Below are positions 50,409 through 63,524 of a DNA stretch of 64,000 nucleotides, piece after piece (the stretch's first letter is position 1; the number at the start of each line of letters is the position of its first letter). The notes below the pieces were generated by a model. It had not been told where the DNA came from, ran no database searches, and saw nothing but the letters and a program-made list of their open reading frames with translations. Source of the DNA: Ficedula albicollis (Eukaryota > Chordata > Aves > Passeriformes > Muscicapidae). A program made the position numbers and the translations under genes. The stretch is from contig NC_021671.1 in the NCBI RefSeq assembly GCF_000247815.1, positions 25,375,338 to 25,439,337 of the forward strand. Direction: 5' to 3'.

Positions 50409-53257
50409 AGCATGTTTAAGGCTTAATATACTCCAAATGTTTACTATAGGAGGAGGTTTTAGGTTTTTTTCAGGAAATTATGTGAGTATCTCAGAATTTA
50501 TTAATTCAGATTACTTTAGAATGAAAAAATATTCCTCAATTAGTTAATTTGCCTTTTACTCTTCAGTCTTTCCAAAGTGTCACTTAAATAAGGAAGGCTA
50601 TTTAGTATTAATGATCTTTTCTTAAACTGACTACCTTTAAAATGAATATAATGAGTAAATTTTAAAAACCAATAGTAATTAAAGTTATGTAAGAAGAATG
50701 TTTTCAGCTTTTCATATCTAAGCCTTCTTCCCATAGATTTTTTTTTTTCCTCAACTTTTTTATTTTCCACTCTGGCTATTACTTGAATAAAATAGCAGTT
50801 CTAGAACTTGTAAATAGAAAGACACCACATTCATTTTTGCAGAGAAAAGCTTTGTTGATCATGATTTTTTTCTTAGAAGTCTTCCTACTACCATTGTTTG
50901 GTAATGTTTTAAGCTGTTACCATTTCTGTATTATACACAATAGCATCCAGCACTAGTTCTGAAGAAACCTCAGGCTAAATTCCTTTGCTAAAAAAGATTC
51001 ACTTCAAAGCAGGATGAAGAAGAGTTAAATTCTATTTTTTAAATAGTTTGGGGACTTTCAAGACCAAAAATATTCTGTGTTCTTTATGATTACTTTATTC
51101 CTTTTCTAGCATAAGTTGTTTGGAAGCACACAGTTTGTTCAGAAAATGAAACAGTTTAAACTTCCCTTGCGAGAAGTTCAGGCTGGAAAGAACTTAGTGT
51201 AAACCTGAATATTTAGATTCACATGAACAAAGCTTTATCTGATAAGATATCTGATAATCATCTGGAAAGAACAAAATAGTACTTCTGAATAGATGTCTGA
51301 ACATTGCAGTACCAAAGCTTTAGAAGTAATAGATAGCTGAATATTTGCATAAACCTGCTTTTATCAATAAAGCTTAGCCTTGCCTATGTAGAGTAGATTG
51401 TATCTTGCATTATTGAGAGTGTTTGGGCCAAATTTTTCTTATCTTAAACTCCTGAGTTCAGTACTTCAGTGAGCTAGATCTTTCTCAGCTGATAAAGTTA
51501 AATTAGGGAAAATTTCTACTTCATCAAACTCACTCATGAATCAGGAAGGCAGGATTTGGCCTCTTTTATAAGCTCATTATTTCTGGCTTAGTCTAATTTT
51601 GATGAATGAGATCACATCATCCTGGTAACAACCATAAGTGATTTTTTTCATGTTTTTTTTTAAAAAAGTGTAATCTTGATTCAAATTGTAAAGCTAACTA
51701 GATAACAGGTCTTTTGAAACCTTTGTCAGGTTGTTTCTGCCCAGTTGTATTTTGATAATTTTTCAGTTCCTCTTTGCATTGTTTAATATTGCACTTTTAT
51801 GTAAAAATTCAACAATCTTAGTAAATAATGGCTATTAAGATCACGAAGTACCCCTATTTTAATAGTTTTCTTAAGCCATTGCAATGTAAGAAATAAGATG
51901 TTGCATGGGTTTTCATATTCTTAGTTCAGAAAAAAGTACCCCAAAAATGTAAAGTAATTTTGGCAACATGATTCTGTAAAAGATGAGATGTAGATCTTGT
52001 TTCGTATGATATATAATCCTGGACTGAGAGTTAATGTAAATTGCTTAAAGGTGCAGTCCCTCCCTTTTGGAATCACTAAGAATTTCTGTAAGGCTGGGGT
52101 GTTGCCCCGTGGTGTAGGGGAAGTTGTTTGGGTGTAAACCTCTGCTGTTTGGTGCTGTCCTGAGAGGGAGCTTCAGCTCAGAAACTTAAATATGTGTTCT
52201 TGCAAGCGTTATAATTGCGAAGGCATTGTGTGAAGACAAATAGCTGGACACTTTCTATGGAGCTTACATGCAGCTAGGATCTTAAAGCAGCAAGAATTTA
52301 TCTACATAGGGAGGGATCTGAAGGAATTACATCTCCCATCGTATCGGCATGTGGATCATGGTGGATAAAGACAGAGGTAATTGCTGAAAGGTAAGATCAT
52401 TTTTCAAGGCTGAGCAAGGGAAGCATGTCAGAAATGAAGAGAGAGTCTCGAAAGGGCAAGTTGAAGCTTTTTGACTGACAACCACTCCTGTGTGTTCATT
52501 ATACTCAGAAACTGATTTTTATCAGCAGATGGTTGATTGAAAAGTTCCAAAATTTCTATTAATTTACTTTGTTTCAAAGAACTCTAGGACTTCTTTATCT
52601 TGATGATGATAATTATGTATAATACAGAGACTTTAGCAATTTAAAGTTATATTCTCAATTTGTTCTTGATTTGCTCTGGATTACTCTTTTTTTCTGGGTG
52701 CAAATTAAAGTCTATGACTGTAGCCAATACTTTTGTGATCTCTGAAGTTTAGTCTCAGAAAGAAAGCATGTACTAGCTTTTCTAGCACATTTCGTTTAGC
52801 CTCATAGTTACAGTAGGTGCTAATTAGTGATGAATCTTGCAACCAAGGTGAGAGAGCAGTAAAAGAAGTGACAGCTGTGATAGATCGATTTGTAAATGAT
52901 CTTCAGCTATGGTGAAAAAAGGATAGGAAACAAAAGGAAAGATCATAGCGATATAGCAATATAGCAATAAGCTATATAGCAATAAGGAAAGGATATATAT
53001 TGGGAAAATCTTCCATAAAATAAGTAGAAAGTCCTGCTTTTGTTGCTTTGGGCCAATTGCTTCATATTAGCATTTCTATTTCAAAGCTGTGGCATATCGA
53101 ATAATGTAAGAATGTCCTTGTGTAATATGTATCTGTAAGATACTCACACTGTTATTAAAAATCATGTCCTTACATTTGTATATTTTTGTTTAAAAATATA
53201 GCTTAAGGATGTGTAACTCTTGAAAATTATTTCAGAAAAGATGGTAGGTTTGAGATC

Positions 53258-53611
53258 TGTTCAACTTGATGTTGCCATTTTCAGTTTAAACAAGGTTCCC
53301 ACTTCTCCTAATTCATTGTACTGTAAAAAGTGAATAACTTTGAGCCAAGGAAAATGTTGTATACATATTGGTACTGTGGTCAGGGCATGCACTGTTCAAC
53401 TTGATGTTGCCATTTTCAGTTTAAACAAGGTTCCCACTTCTCCTAATTCATTGTACTGTAAAAAGTGAATAACTTTGAGCCAAGGAAAATGTTGTATACA
53501 TATTGGTACTGTGGTACTTCTCCTAATTCATTGTACTGTAAAAACAAGTGAATAACTTTGAGCCGAGGAAAATGTTGTATACATATTGGTACTGTGGTCA
53601 GGGCATGCACT
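53258..53611. repeat. Compound duplication, 135-bp period plus a partial third copy
   Basis: A 135-bp unit starts at 53258 and 53393. A third copy of only its second part (from ACTTCTCCTAATTC) starts at 53516. The third copy has an extra ACA and an A/G change, so it is not a simple repeat of the second. Confidence 0.93.
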
Positions 53612-54354
53612 GCTTGTATTTGCATTTTCAAACTGCTGTTCCCAAGTGTGTAAAGCTTTCTCCCATAGGGCAATGCACTGTGTGTTCCCTCTGTCTGTCA
53701 TGCTTCTCACAGCCTTTAAAAATCAGTGGAACTCTTCTGCACCAACAGATGTAGATCAGTCCATGGAATGATGTATCTTCTTTTACAATTTTTCAGTGCA
53801 GGTGCCCTCTTCACTGTCAATAAGAAAACTTGAATTTAATACATAAAGGAGTAATTTTAGTAAAGTGACTGAATTTTTTATTAAAGTCTAAACTTATCCA
53901 AACCTTGATCACTGAGGAAATAATTTCCCATTCTAAATTATGAGGTTGGTCTTAAAAAAAAAAAGGCTTAAAAATTAGTGTGTTAAAATGAATGAAGCAG
54001 AAAAGATCCCAGTAAAGGACTGGATCTCCCAGTAAGAGAGCCTTATGTATGATTTTTTGTGTGTTTCCAGTCATCATCTTATCTAAAAAGCACTAAAACT
54101 GTGTTAAAAATAATGATTATTCTGTCATAACTGTTGTAGATATGGACTATGAAGACACTGCACATTTTGATAACCTTTTGTGTTCCTTTTCTTTCCTTGT
54201 ATCTTTAGATGCCTTTTTCCCCCCATCCATTTGACTAAATTCTCATTTAAAATGCAACAGAAAAGAATTATAATCTTGAAACTACCAATTTTCCATACCT
54301 GTGTCATTTGTCTACAAACCTTTCTGTGTAATCTAACACTAAATTCATAAGAGA

Positions 54355-54495
54355 AGTTGTGTGGGTTTGTTTTTTTGTTTTGTTTTGTTTCGTTGTTGTT
54401 TGATTTTATTTTGGGGATTTTGTTTCTTTGGAGGGTTTTGTTTCTTTGTTGTTGTTTTTTGTTTGTGTGTGTGTTTTGGGTTTTGATTTTATTAA
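54355..54495. repeat. T/G-rich low-complexity tract
   Basis: TTTTG and TTG units make up nearly all of this stretch. The open frames it creates are low-complexity and not coding. Confidence 0.85.
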
Positions 54496-57400
54496 ATTTT
54501 CCCCACATAATTAGAAAAATAGGCATTTTAGGAATGTTCCAGTCCTCTGGTATTTCCATGCTCTTTCATTGTATTCAAACCTAATAGATTTTTTTTCATG
54601 CGGATATTGACTTAGTTTTTAAACTTCTGGTACCAGTACAGTCAAAAATCTCAGTTCACAGAGGTGATTACACAGGACCATTTTGATTCCTTTGCTTCAC
54701 AATTTGCTTGATGCTGATATCTGTGTATGATGACTAGAGGAAAATCCAAGCATTAGACTTAAGTTACAAAATTAGGTGGATTTAAATGTTGTGAATGAAA
54801 CAGCTAGATCTGTAAGAGTTGTATCAGATTTTCTCATCCTGCTGGAATGATAATTTCTGTATGAAGTGCCAAGTTGCATCACTTTATCAAACTGCCATTA
54901 GACATTGTGTGATGAAACTCAGCATAAGTTATTTGCACCAAAATTCTGAGTCTCACCCAAATAAAGCCTTGTGTTGGAACTCCCTGAACTTCACTATTGA
55001 GGATCAACCTAGTTTTAAAATCCTGTTGACAGAAACTAAAGCTCTAGGCTATCAGGAAATTTGAATTAATTGTATTTAATTTTAGGAGGAGGGTAAAAAC
55101 ATACAGAGAGGTTTCTCTGCTGTATTCCACTTTTGCATTATGGGCAGTGTCAGCACAGGAGGAGAGAGAAGCTGTGGCAGGAGATGTTAGGATCAACATC
55201 CCTGCAACTGAACGGCCATGAAGGTCAAGTTCTTCTTCTTCCAAAGAGACCTTCTTCCAAAAATCTCTTAAATTTAAAACAAGCATTCAAGTTCTGGTAG
55301 AACAAGTAAGGTTGTAATTTTTTTGTTGTTGTTGTTTTGTACAGGTTTTCCTGTCCTAACTTGATTACATGCAGAACATTCCTTTCCTCAGAAAATCTTG
55401 CACTTTAAGCACATAAACATTTATAAAACAGTGCAGTGATGCTAGTAGCTCAAGCTGTGTACAGTAGCATGCCTTGGGAGCAGGGGGTATAAAGACGTCT
55501 GGAGCACACTTGACAGTCCTTCTGAGTAATGTGGTAGTATGAAGATAGTTTCAAACACATGGGAGAGTTCAAAAACAAGAGAGTTAGGTCTAAGGTTTTT
55601 TTTTTTCTGGAATTTCAGTACAACAAGTGAATGTGGATAGGTGAAATCCTAAGTAAAATAAAAAATCTTTTGGGTTGTTTTTTTGGTTTTTTTTTTTTAA
55701 ACTGCGTGGTAGCAAATAATATAAAAATTATACACTTCCATTAGTTTGCATCTTCCTGATATGATTTACTTATATTTCTTCAGCTGTCTAGTGAAAAGCT
55801 TTAACTGTGAACGTTTGTTTCTTGACTATCTACATGCAATGCTACCATGAAAATCTGATTTACAGTGAGTAGTACTATTTTAAGGGCAAGATCTGTACAT
55901 GCTGAATGTAATGAGGCAATTCCATTTACTTAGATTCCAGCGAGGTGTGACAGCTAAACTAAACTAGGCTAGTTATCAGGAAGCTAATGGGGAGAGATAT
56001 AAAGCAGATATATTTGTCTGAGATTCTGGAGCAGATTTAAACTTGTTTCAGTGAGTTTATTATCTGTGTTATCTGGAATATTTTCAATGTCAAAAAGAAT
56101 TGTCTAAATTTTATCTGTTGTCTTTTGTGCTTTGCTTGTTTACTTTTGCTGCTTGCCATGTACTGTTTTCCTGTTTACATTGTATTTACTGATGTCTGAA
56201 CTTTTGAAATTACTTCTTTTTTGAGATTGAACAACCATTACTGCATGTAGGTCATATGCATATTTCAACAAAATGTGCTTTCACAGTGTTCTCTTTAGTG
56301 TTTTTCCCTACCTTCTTTTAACTTCAGCCTCCAGTTCTCATTTATTTCAACTGATAACAGTCTTTATCCCAGTACTCTTACCTTCTTCAGTTTTCCTTTG
56401 TTTTCCTCATTCATGCAGGTTTTCTGAGCAAATAGTGCTCATGAGTTTGTTCAACTTGCTTTATTCTTTATGTAAGCAGGAATTGAACCAAAAGGAATGT
56501 TTATGTTTTTGTGGTGTTTTTTTTTTTTTTCCTTAGCCTCTTTTTCTTCTCTTATTCTTTCTTTGAAGATCAGGCTCCGTTAATCTCTTGGACCATGATC
56601 TTCAAGTGTCTGTGTTGATCTTTGTACTTCAAAGCAGGAAGTGTTCAGAGACAACACCAGTAAATGACTGATGTGTGTGATTTGTTATGCTGGATAGTAA
56701 TAATCATGACTAGCTCAGTTTTATTGAGGATGGACACCAGAAACTATATTAGATGTTGTATTAAGGTACAGCTTCATGTTTCAAAGTGATATTGATTGAC
56801 TTGAGCTAATTTTATCTAGTTCTAATACAACATTTTACAATACATATTTTCAGATATATGAGAGATTAAAAAATAGAATGGAGTGTAAGTTTGGGGATAT
56901 TTTTTTTTATTTAATATTGAGTTAAAAAAGAGAATATTCCAAAATAATGATTTTTTACTCTGTGGTCTAATTAATCTCATTTTACTTATTTGGGTGCTTC
57001 ACTTCTGTTCAGCTAGCTTTTAGGCTTAGTCTCATAATTTAGGCTTAGACTGCCATATTTTAATGAAAACTAGATGGAACCCGAAAAAGCCTATTAGTGT
57101 ACAGTAGCTAAGATTTTTTTCAGTGTTTTTTAGCAGGGGCGATACAATGACTGGACTATGTAGACTAAATCTTCCTCCTTAATACCATCACTGTGCATGT
57201 TAATATTCAGGAAATACCTAATGATAATGTTAGTGTTGAAGTTAATATACAGTGTGTGTCTGAAAACTGACAACATTTCCTCTATCTTAAACCCCCCTTC
57301 TGTGAGACATTTGGGAATAGTTGTGTCCTACAAGATACATTACTAGGAGGTTGGCATTGCAATTACAGAATATATAATCAGAATCACATCTTAGGTTTTC

Positions 57401-57862
57401 AAAACAAAACTGAAATGTGATTTGTGTCATCTGCTTGATTTTGCAAATTTAGTGGTTATTTTTCTATTTGTAGATACAACTCATACATAAGGTATACCTT
57501 TATGTTATTAATTTTATTTCACAATATTTGTGTTGAGTATCTGGCTGTACAGTTGTTTTGAGTGGTTCATCCTGAATTCAGGGTTAGCTACATACACACC
57601 CACACACTTGCATTCTAATTACGTGTCAAGATATCCAAAGCATTTTTCTTCTTGAGAGCAGAAGCAACTTAGCTTTGGATTTTAATGATTAATTTATTTA
57701 TTCCAGTTTCAACATTAGCAGCTTTTAATATTACTGCTTTATTCCCAAAGTATACTTTAAAAAATTATACCTCGGTGATGTTTAACAATTATTAACTTGC
57801 TTGAAATTCAAGAACAATTTTTATTTAGCAGGGTAAAGGTGGTAAAATTGCTCTGAGACAGC

Positions 57863-57944
57863 TCAGGGTCTTTGTCTGAGGTCCCAAGTGTAATTGTTAT
57901 TTGTCAGGGTCTTCGTCTGAGGTCCCAAGTGTAATTGTTATTTG
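57863..57944. repeat. Tandem duplication, 41-bp unit
   Basis: TCAGGGTCTT-GTCTG to AATTGTTATTTG is present from 57863 and 57904 with one T/C change. Confidence 0.93.
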
Positions 57945-58886
57945 TCTAGCTTTCAGAATAAATGCTGTAGAAATTCTGCTTTGTTCAAGAGTGAAAATCT
58001 GAAACTCATATTCCTCTGGGTATTTTCTTTCATTTGATTTTAACAATCCTCTCTTCACTGTATTATTCTTCATACATATTGATTGACTAGTGGCAGAAGA
58101 TGCTCAGTCCTCCATTGGCAGACTCTGAGAGGCAAAGAAATTATTCATTTTGATTACCTCTCTTTCCAACAACTTTTTTCTCCCCATCATAATTCTAACA
58201 AGCTGAACCTGAAAAACTATGTGTAAATGAACACATGATGTTTTCTCAGGAATGAATATTACATTTGTAATGCTATGATAGAGCCAAGGAACTCTTCTTT
58301 GTATTTCTGTGTTTTCCTAAATGAACTCAGATATCTGATAATATTTACTAAGTTGCATTCTACTGGTGCCAGTTTGGAATAGAAAAAATTACATCAGACA
58401 ATATAAAAGTGCTCTGGCTTTTGCCTTTTTATTGCTTTAGTCAGTTTACTTTTGCATGTTTAGTTTTATTCCACAAACTTGCATTTTCGTCATTTGGCTG
58501 GTATTGATACCATTTGATATTTATTTGATTTAGAGAGGCTTTGTCTTTCTTGTCCTCTTTGGTGTAAGCATGATATAGAAACAGGTGCAGAAAATAAGAG
58601 AATACTCTATCTTTCATGTCTGTGGCATGGCATGAAGAATAGAAGGTGAGAAAAAACTGAAATCTGTTTAATTCAAAAGAAAGAAACAAACTTGGTAATT
58701 AAGAGCACTGGGACCTTTAGAGTCTACTGAACACATCTGTCTTAATTTTAGCAGAAAACTATACATACAATAAAACATTGTTTAGAATTAATTGCTTTAA
58801 TTGGGAAAGAAAGTGAAAAAAAAAACATAACGTGTACCAGTTGATTTTCCAATTTGTTGTGAATTCCGTTGATGAGTATCTTACAG

Positions 58887-59013
58887 TTTAAAGTTTCTGG
58901 GCCAAGTTCAACCTTCGGTTAGAAAAAAAGAAATCTCCAGAGAGCTGTGCTTTAAAGTTTCTGGGCCAAGTTCAGCCTTCAGTTAGAAAAAAAGAAATCT
59001 CCAGAGAGCTGTG
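58887..59013. repeat. Tandem duplication, 64-bp unit
   Basis: TTTAAAGTTTCTGG to CCAGAGAGCTGTG is present from 58887 and 58951 with two substitutions (CAACC/CAGCC, TCGG/TCAG). Confidence 0.95.
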
Positions 59014-59892
59014 AAAATTATATATATATCTATCTTCAGGTTGAATTTGATCCTCTGTTGAAGAAATTAAGTCCTGACTGTTTAAGCAGCCTACCAGTGT
59101 TTCACATCAGATGGAAAATTGATGTACCTCTGAGGGGTGAAATTGCCAAAGAAACCCTGGTTAGAAAGCAGATGTGATTACTCACATAAATGGTAGAAAA
59201 GTTAATTTGGCTTTTACTTTAAGTACAAAATATGTCTCTGCACTTTACTAGGTTGCTAATCATCTCATATGTGGAGGGAGAGTCAGTGGATTCAGCTCCT
59301 GAAACCACTTAGCTATTATTACATTACATAAATCTGGTGTGATAACACAGTTCTGCAATTTATGTTTCAAAAGTCACTCTTAGAATCGTTTTGATACAAT
59401 TACTGTAGAAGAATTTCCTCGTCAGGATTGGGTGTTTCAGAAATTGCTATTGACCTACAGAGCCCCAGTCATTGAACCCAGCTCATCTCAGTGTTAGATC
59501 TAGTGGAGCTGATACCTCTCACCATTGTCTGAACTTGCTGCCTTACTCAGCTCCCTGTGCTGCCATGTGTCTGTCATTGCACTGGTAGCCAACTCTCTCT
59601 AGGAAAGTCAGGCAAGGTCAACCCAAAGTGTAGCATATTTTTCTTCCTCTAGTTCTTTCATTAATTGTAACTCAAAATTACCACTACTCCGAGGTTAAAC
59701 CTGGTTGTGTGAGATTAGTGCCATTTGCAGTTTCCATTTATTGAATTTCCACAATATTGTCTGAAGATAGTCACTGAAAATGAGTTTTGTCTAAAGCCAA
59801 CATGTGACTAATTAAAATTTTCTGAATATCCTAGTTGAGTGATAATGACCAGAGGATGTCAGATTTTAGTTTTATACAGCTCCTAAGAATGA

Positions 59893-59996
59893 CAGCTCTA
59901 TCAGTCTGTTTTCTGAATTAATTTTATGCGGTATAATGCAGCGGCAGCTCTATCAGTCTGGTTTCTGAATTAATTTTATGCGGTATAATGCAGGGC
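59893..59996. repeat. Tandem duplication, 52-bp unit
   Basis: CAGCTCTATCAGTCTG to GGTATAATGCAGCGG/GGG is present from 59893 and 59945 with one T/G change inside. Confidence 0.94.
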
Positions 59997-60120
59997 AGAA
60001 TGGTGTGTGAGTGTATTTCAATGTATCACCTGTCACCCAGATGAACTTTTTAATTCTGTGTATAGGTCTTGCCTGTATCCAGTTAGCTTATGACATATGT
60101 CTTGGAGTCATGGCACGGTG

Positions 60121-60123
60121 TAT

Positions 60124-60210
<87 letters not shown>
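60121..60210. repeat. Compound microsatellite (TTTA)n-(GTTA)n
   Basis: About eight TTTA units (60121-60154) switch in register to about fourteen GTTA units (to 60210). Confidence 0.95.
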
Positions 60211-60294
60211 AAGTGCACACATATATTAGGCTATTGAACCAGGGAAAGCTTTATTTTTGCCAGACCTGAGCAAACAGAACTGGATCAGACAAGG

Positions 60295-60400
60295 AGACAC
60301 ACTGGGGAGAGCTGAATAGGTCCAGAGTGGTTCAGGTTTCTGGATTTTGGACTCAATGATCTTAAAGACCTTTTCCAGCCTAATGATTCTGTGATTCTCT
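60295..60400 (+). mobile_element. CR1 3' end, plus strand
   Basis: GGACTCAATGATCTTAAAGACC to TTTCCAGCCTAATGATTCTGTGATTCTCTG is a CR1-type 3' end. The left border is unclear. Confidence 0.8.
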
Positions 60401-61077
60401 GATCTGTGGCCTGTCTGTGATAATAAGCCTTATGCTTGTCTGATTGTAAGTTTAAACATTTCTCAAATAGTAATATGAGTGAGAAAAACTATTAGAACAG
60501 ATGCGGTTTGCACAAAGAGAGATGCAAATCAAGAAAGCATTCTGAAATAAAAAACTTAGTGTAAATTTTCTGCTGACTGAAATGATAGAAAAAGGCACTG
60601 AAACAATGTGGAAATACCATTTGACAAACTGTATTTGTAATCATAATTGTAGAGAAGTGTAATGTATGGCTTCTGACCCGTGCTGGCACCTTCTAATTTC
60701 TACTTTAACCTTTGTGGAATTTTAACCTAACCAAATCATTAAATGGATAGAAATCAGTTTTCCAAGCTGGCCTTACAGCTTAGATTAAACCTACACAGTA
60801 ATTGCAGTGTTTACTTTGATGCTGGTACACTGACATCAGTTTTGTGATCTGTTTTCCACCAAAAGGATAATGATGAAGACTAAGAAAAGTGCTAACCACT
60901 GGTAAAAATAAATCTGTGGCCTTTCACTGCAAACACTAATAATTAGAATAGGAAAATAAGTTATTTCATAGAAGAGTTTTGTTGAAAAAAAAAATGGAGA
61001 CTATTCTATGTCATTGGAATTTTCCAGCATTGAATAAAAGACAGTCTGTATGATCCTTCCTTGTTATAAATACTGCC

Positions 61078-61182
61078 ACTGTGATCTAGTGGGTGGCATC
61101 CCTGCCCATAGCAGGGGAGTTGAATCTAGATGGTTTTTAAGGTCCCTGCCAGCCCAAGCCTTTCAATAATGATGATTCTATG
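61078..61182 (+). mobile_element. CR1-like 3' end, plus strand
   Basis: GTGGCATCCCTGCCCATAGCAGGG to AGGTCCCTGCCAGCCCAAGCC and TGATGATTCTATG is the usual end of a CR1 subfamily. Confidence 0.85.
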
Positions 61183-63417
61183 TGTTTTTCTATTTAAATC
61201 ATGGCTCACTTGACCTTATTTTGCTATCACTTTTCTGTCTCAAATAGAGGTAACACTGCCACTGCTAGAGATTGTACATTTTTGTCCTAGTATTTCTGAG
61301 TATTTCTTTGTGTTTGTTTCTGAATAACTCATGTCTTTGGTTTTAAAGAAATCAGATTCATGCTCTATTAGAGATCCATCTGAACTTCCTTGTAGCTGCA
61401 GTCCTTTTCCCATTTTCATCATGCTATCTGACATTCCTTTCCTAGTACATTTGCAGCTCCAGTACGTATATTTGCCACATTTCAGACTTAATTTCCTATT
61501 TAAACAGGACTCCTAAATCAGGTAGCAATTAAGAGGAATGGAGCAGCATCTATTAAAATATGTCCTGTGATGAACTGAATTTCAGTGAGTATGTTATGGA
61601 ATTAGGTTGGTCCCTAAGACAAAACTGGAACAAATGAGAACTCCTCAAATTCTTTGGTTTAGTTTATTCTGGAGCCTGTTTTTTAAACATGCAATCACAA
61701 TCCTCTCCAATCTATTCCCATTCCTCCTTAACATATATCTTAGGAGGGAAATGACTAGTTTAAAGCATTATTTATTCTGTGATCATCTTTCTTCTCTGAT
61801 TATTTTTATTACCTTTTAAAATTGTATTTGTTTTTATTTTTGTAAGAAAGTGATGTATTTGAATAAAACCTAGCTTTGCAGATCCCTATGCATAAATACA
61901 GTGTGGATTTTAGCACTAAGACCCAGTAAAGAGTCTCTTTGTCTTATTTGGACACACAAACCATGAAAGTACTCTTAATGTGCTTTAGGAAGGCCAGTTC
62001 ACTACAAGGTCAGTACCTTTAGTACTTAAGTGACCTGCTCAGATTCAACCCTTCAATCAAGGTCTCTGTGTTCAATCTCTGAGGTTTACTTCAGGTTTGC
62101 TGAGATTCTGTGTCCCTGGTCCCATATGAGAGGCAGAGGAAGACACTGCAGGGAATTTAATGTCAGAAGTATTTCATTTGTGACCTTTCATGATTTTATT
62201 GTGAGGGCTGAAAAGATATGAGAGAAACAGGCACATGCATCCATCCTGCTCACATTTTGGGCTGTCCTGGAATGCATCTGGGACAAAAATAGGTGCTGAG
62301 GCAGGGGAGCAAAGCTGGTCTGAGCATAGGGGAGCAGATGGGGATTCTCCATTACTGAACCCTGTGTCCAGCATCATGCAGCTTGGTGGCTGTGTGAAAA
62401 GCAGAACACTCTTCTTACATTAAAGGAGTGCAACTCTTGATTGTGGATTGTTGATTACTGAATAGATAAGATATATAAATTCACGTGATTTTTTTTCCAT
62501 TTATAGTTGCAAGGAAAATATCCTTGCTTTGTAGAAAAAAAGTAAGTGACAATAAAGTTTGGTACTGCACCAAATCATATTTATGTAGTGTATGATACTT
62601 TCTTAGCCCATGAAGAGTGAACAATCATTATTGATTAACTGATTAATTATATTAATACTTCTAAAAAGAAATGTCATTCTTAAGTAAATTATATAGTTAT
62701 ACATATACTTGTACATATATATATTTACCAATATTTCAAAAGTTGCCTAGTGTCTTTGGGGGGCCTTACCTTTTATTTTTGACCAAGTTAAAGGTGCTTT
62801 AAATGGATCTTACTATTCACAATTTTTTGTTTAATACATACACCTGAATACACATGGTCATACCTGCATATACAGGAAGAAGAGTGCCTCTTGTAAATCA
62901 GCTTATCTGAAACTGATTTGTGAACTACAATCAGTGGTTATACGAAATAATTCTGAAGCATATTATCAGTATTTTAACTGGATACTGGTGAAAGTTCTAA
63001 GCAGGTTTCAAAAGCACTTTTTATAGTTTAGATGAGATACTGTGGCTCTTAACATGGTAAGCTTTATTTAATGAATCAGCATTTTAAAAGTAGCAAGTGC
63101 TGGTGGAAAAATGCCTTTGAGGCTCATAAACTTCATGACATCTGCCTGGCAACCAATGCCAAATCTGAACACAGAAATACAAAATTGCTTTTAGTTGAAG
63201 GAGCAAAGTTCAAACAATTTTTTAAGCGTTTCAGGAAATGGATTGGACCAATTTGCGCTTGCATGCAGACTGGCTTACTCTTTTTACATCATCAGCAATG
63301 CTTATTATTTACTACTTTTTAATCAGCATCAGAATTATGCTCCTCATTTAATTATATTAAGCTTCAAAATTATACTTTTAGAGTGGTCATTCACAGAATT
63401 ATGATAATGTGATTTTT

Positions 63418-63524
63418 TCCTGTAAAATACCTGAGTCAGACAAAGAGTTCAAGGTGTACTGTCTCCTGTAAAATACCTGAATCGTGAGTCAGACAAAGAG
63501 TTCAAGGTGTACTGTCTGTATTAG
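63418..63524. repeat. Tandem duplication, 46-53-bp unit
   Basis: TCCTGTAAAATACCTGA to GGTGTACTGTCT is present from 63418 and 63464. The second copy carries a 7-bp insertion (ATCGTGA-like). Confidence 0.92.

Noticed and set aside
62507..62541. Small exon-like interval with a good acceptor (CCATTTATAG) and donor (GTAAGTG)
   Set aside because: In the phase delivered by exon I it reads a stop after eight codons, and the sequence does not resemble myosin.
63428..63524. TACCTGAGTCAGAC could read Tyr-Leu-Ser-Gln-Thr, resembling the start expected for the next MYO16 exon
   Set aside because: There is no AG acceptor in the needed phase directly before it, the similarity stops after five residues, and the segment is part of a tandem duplication.
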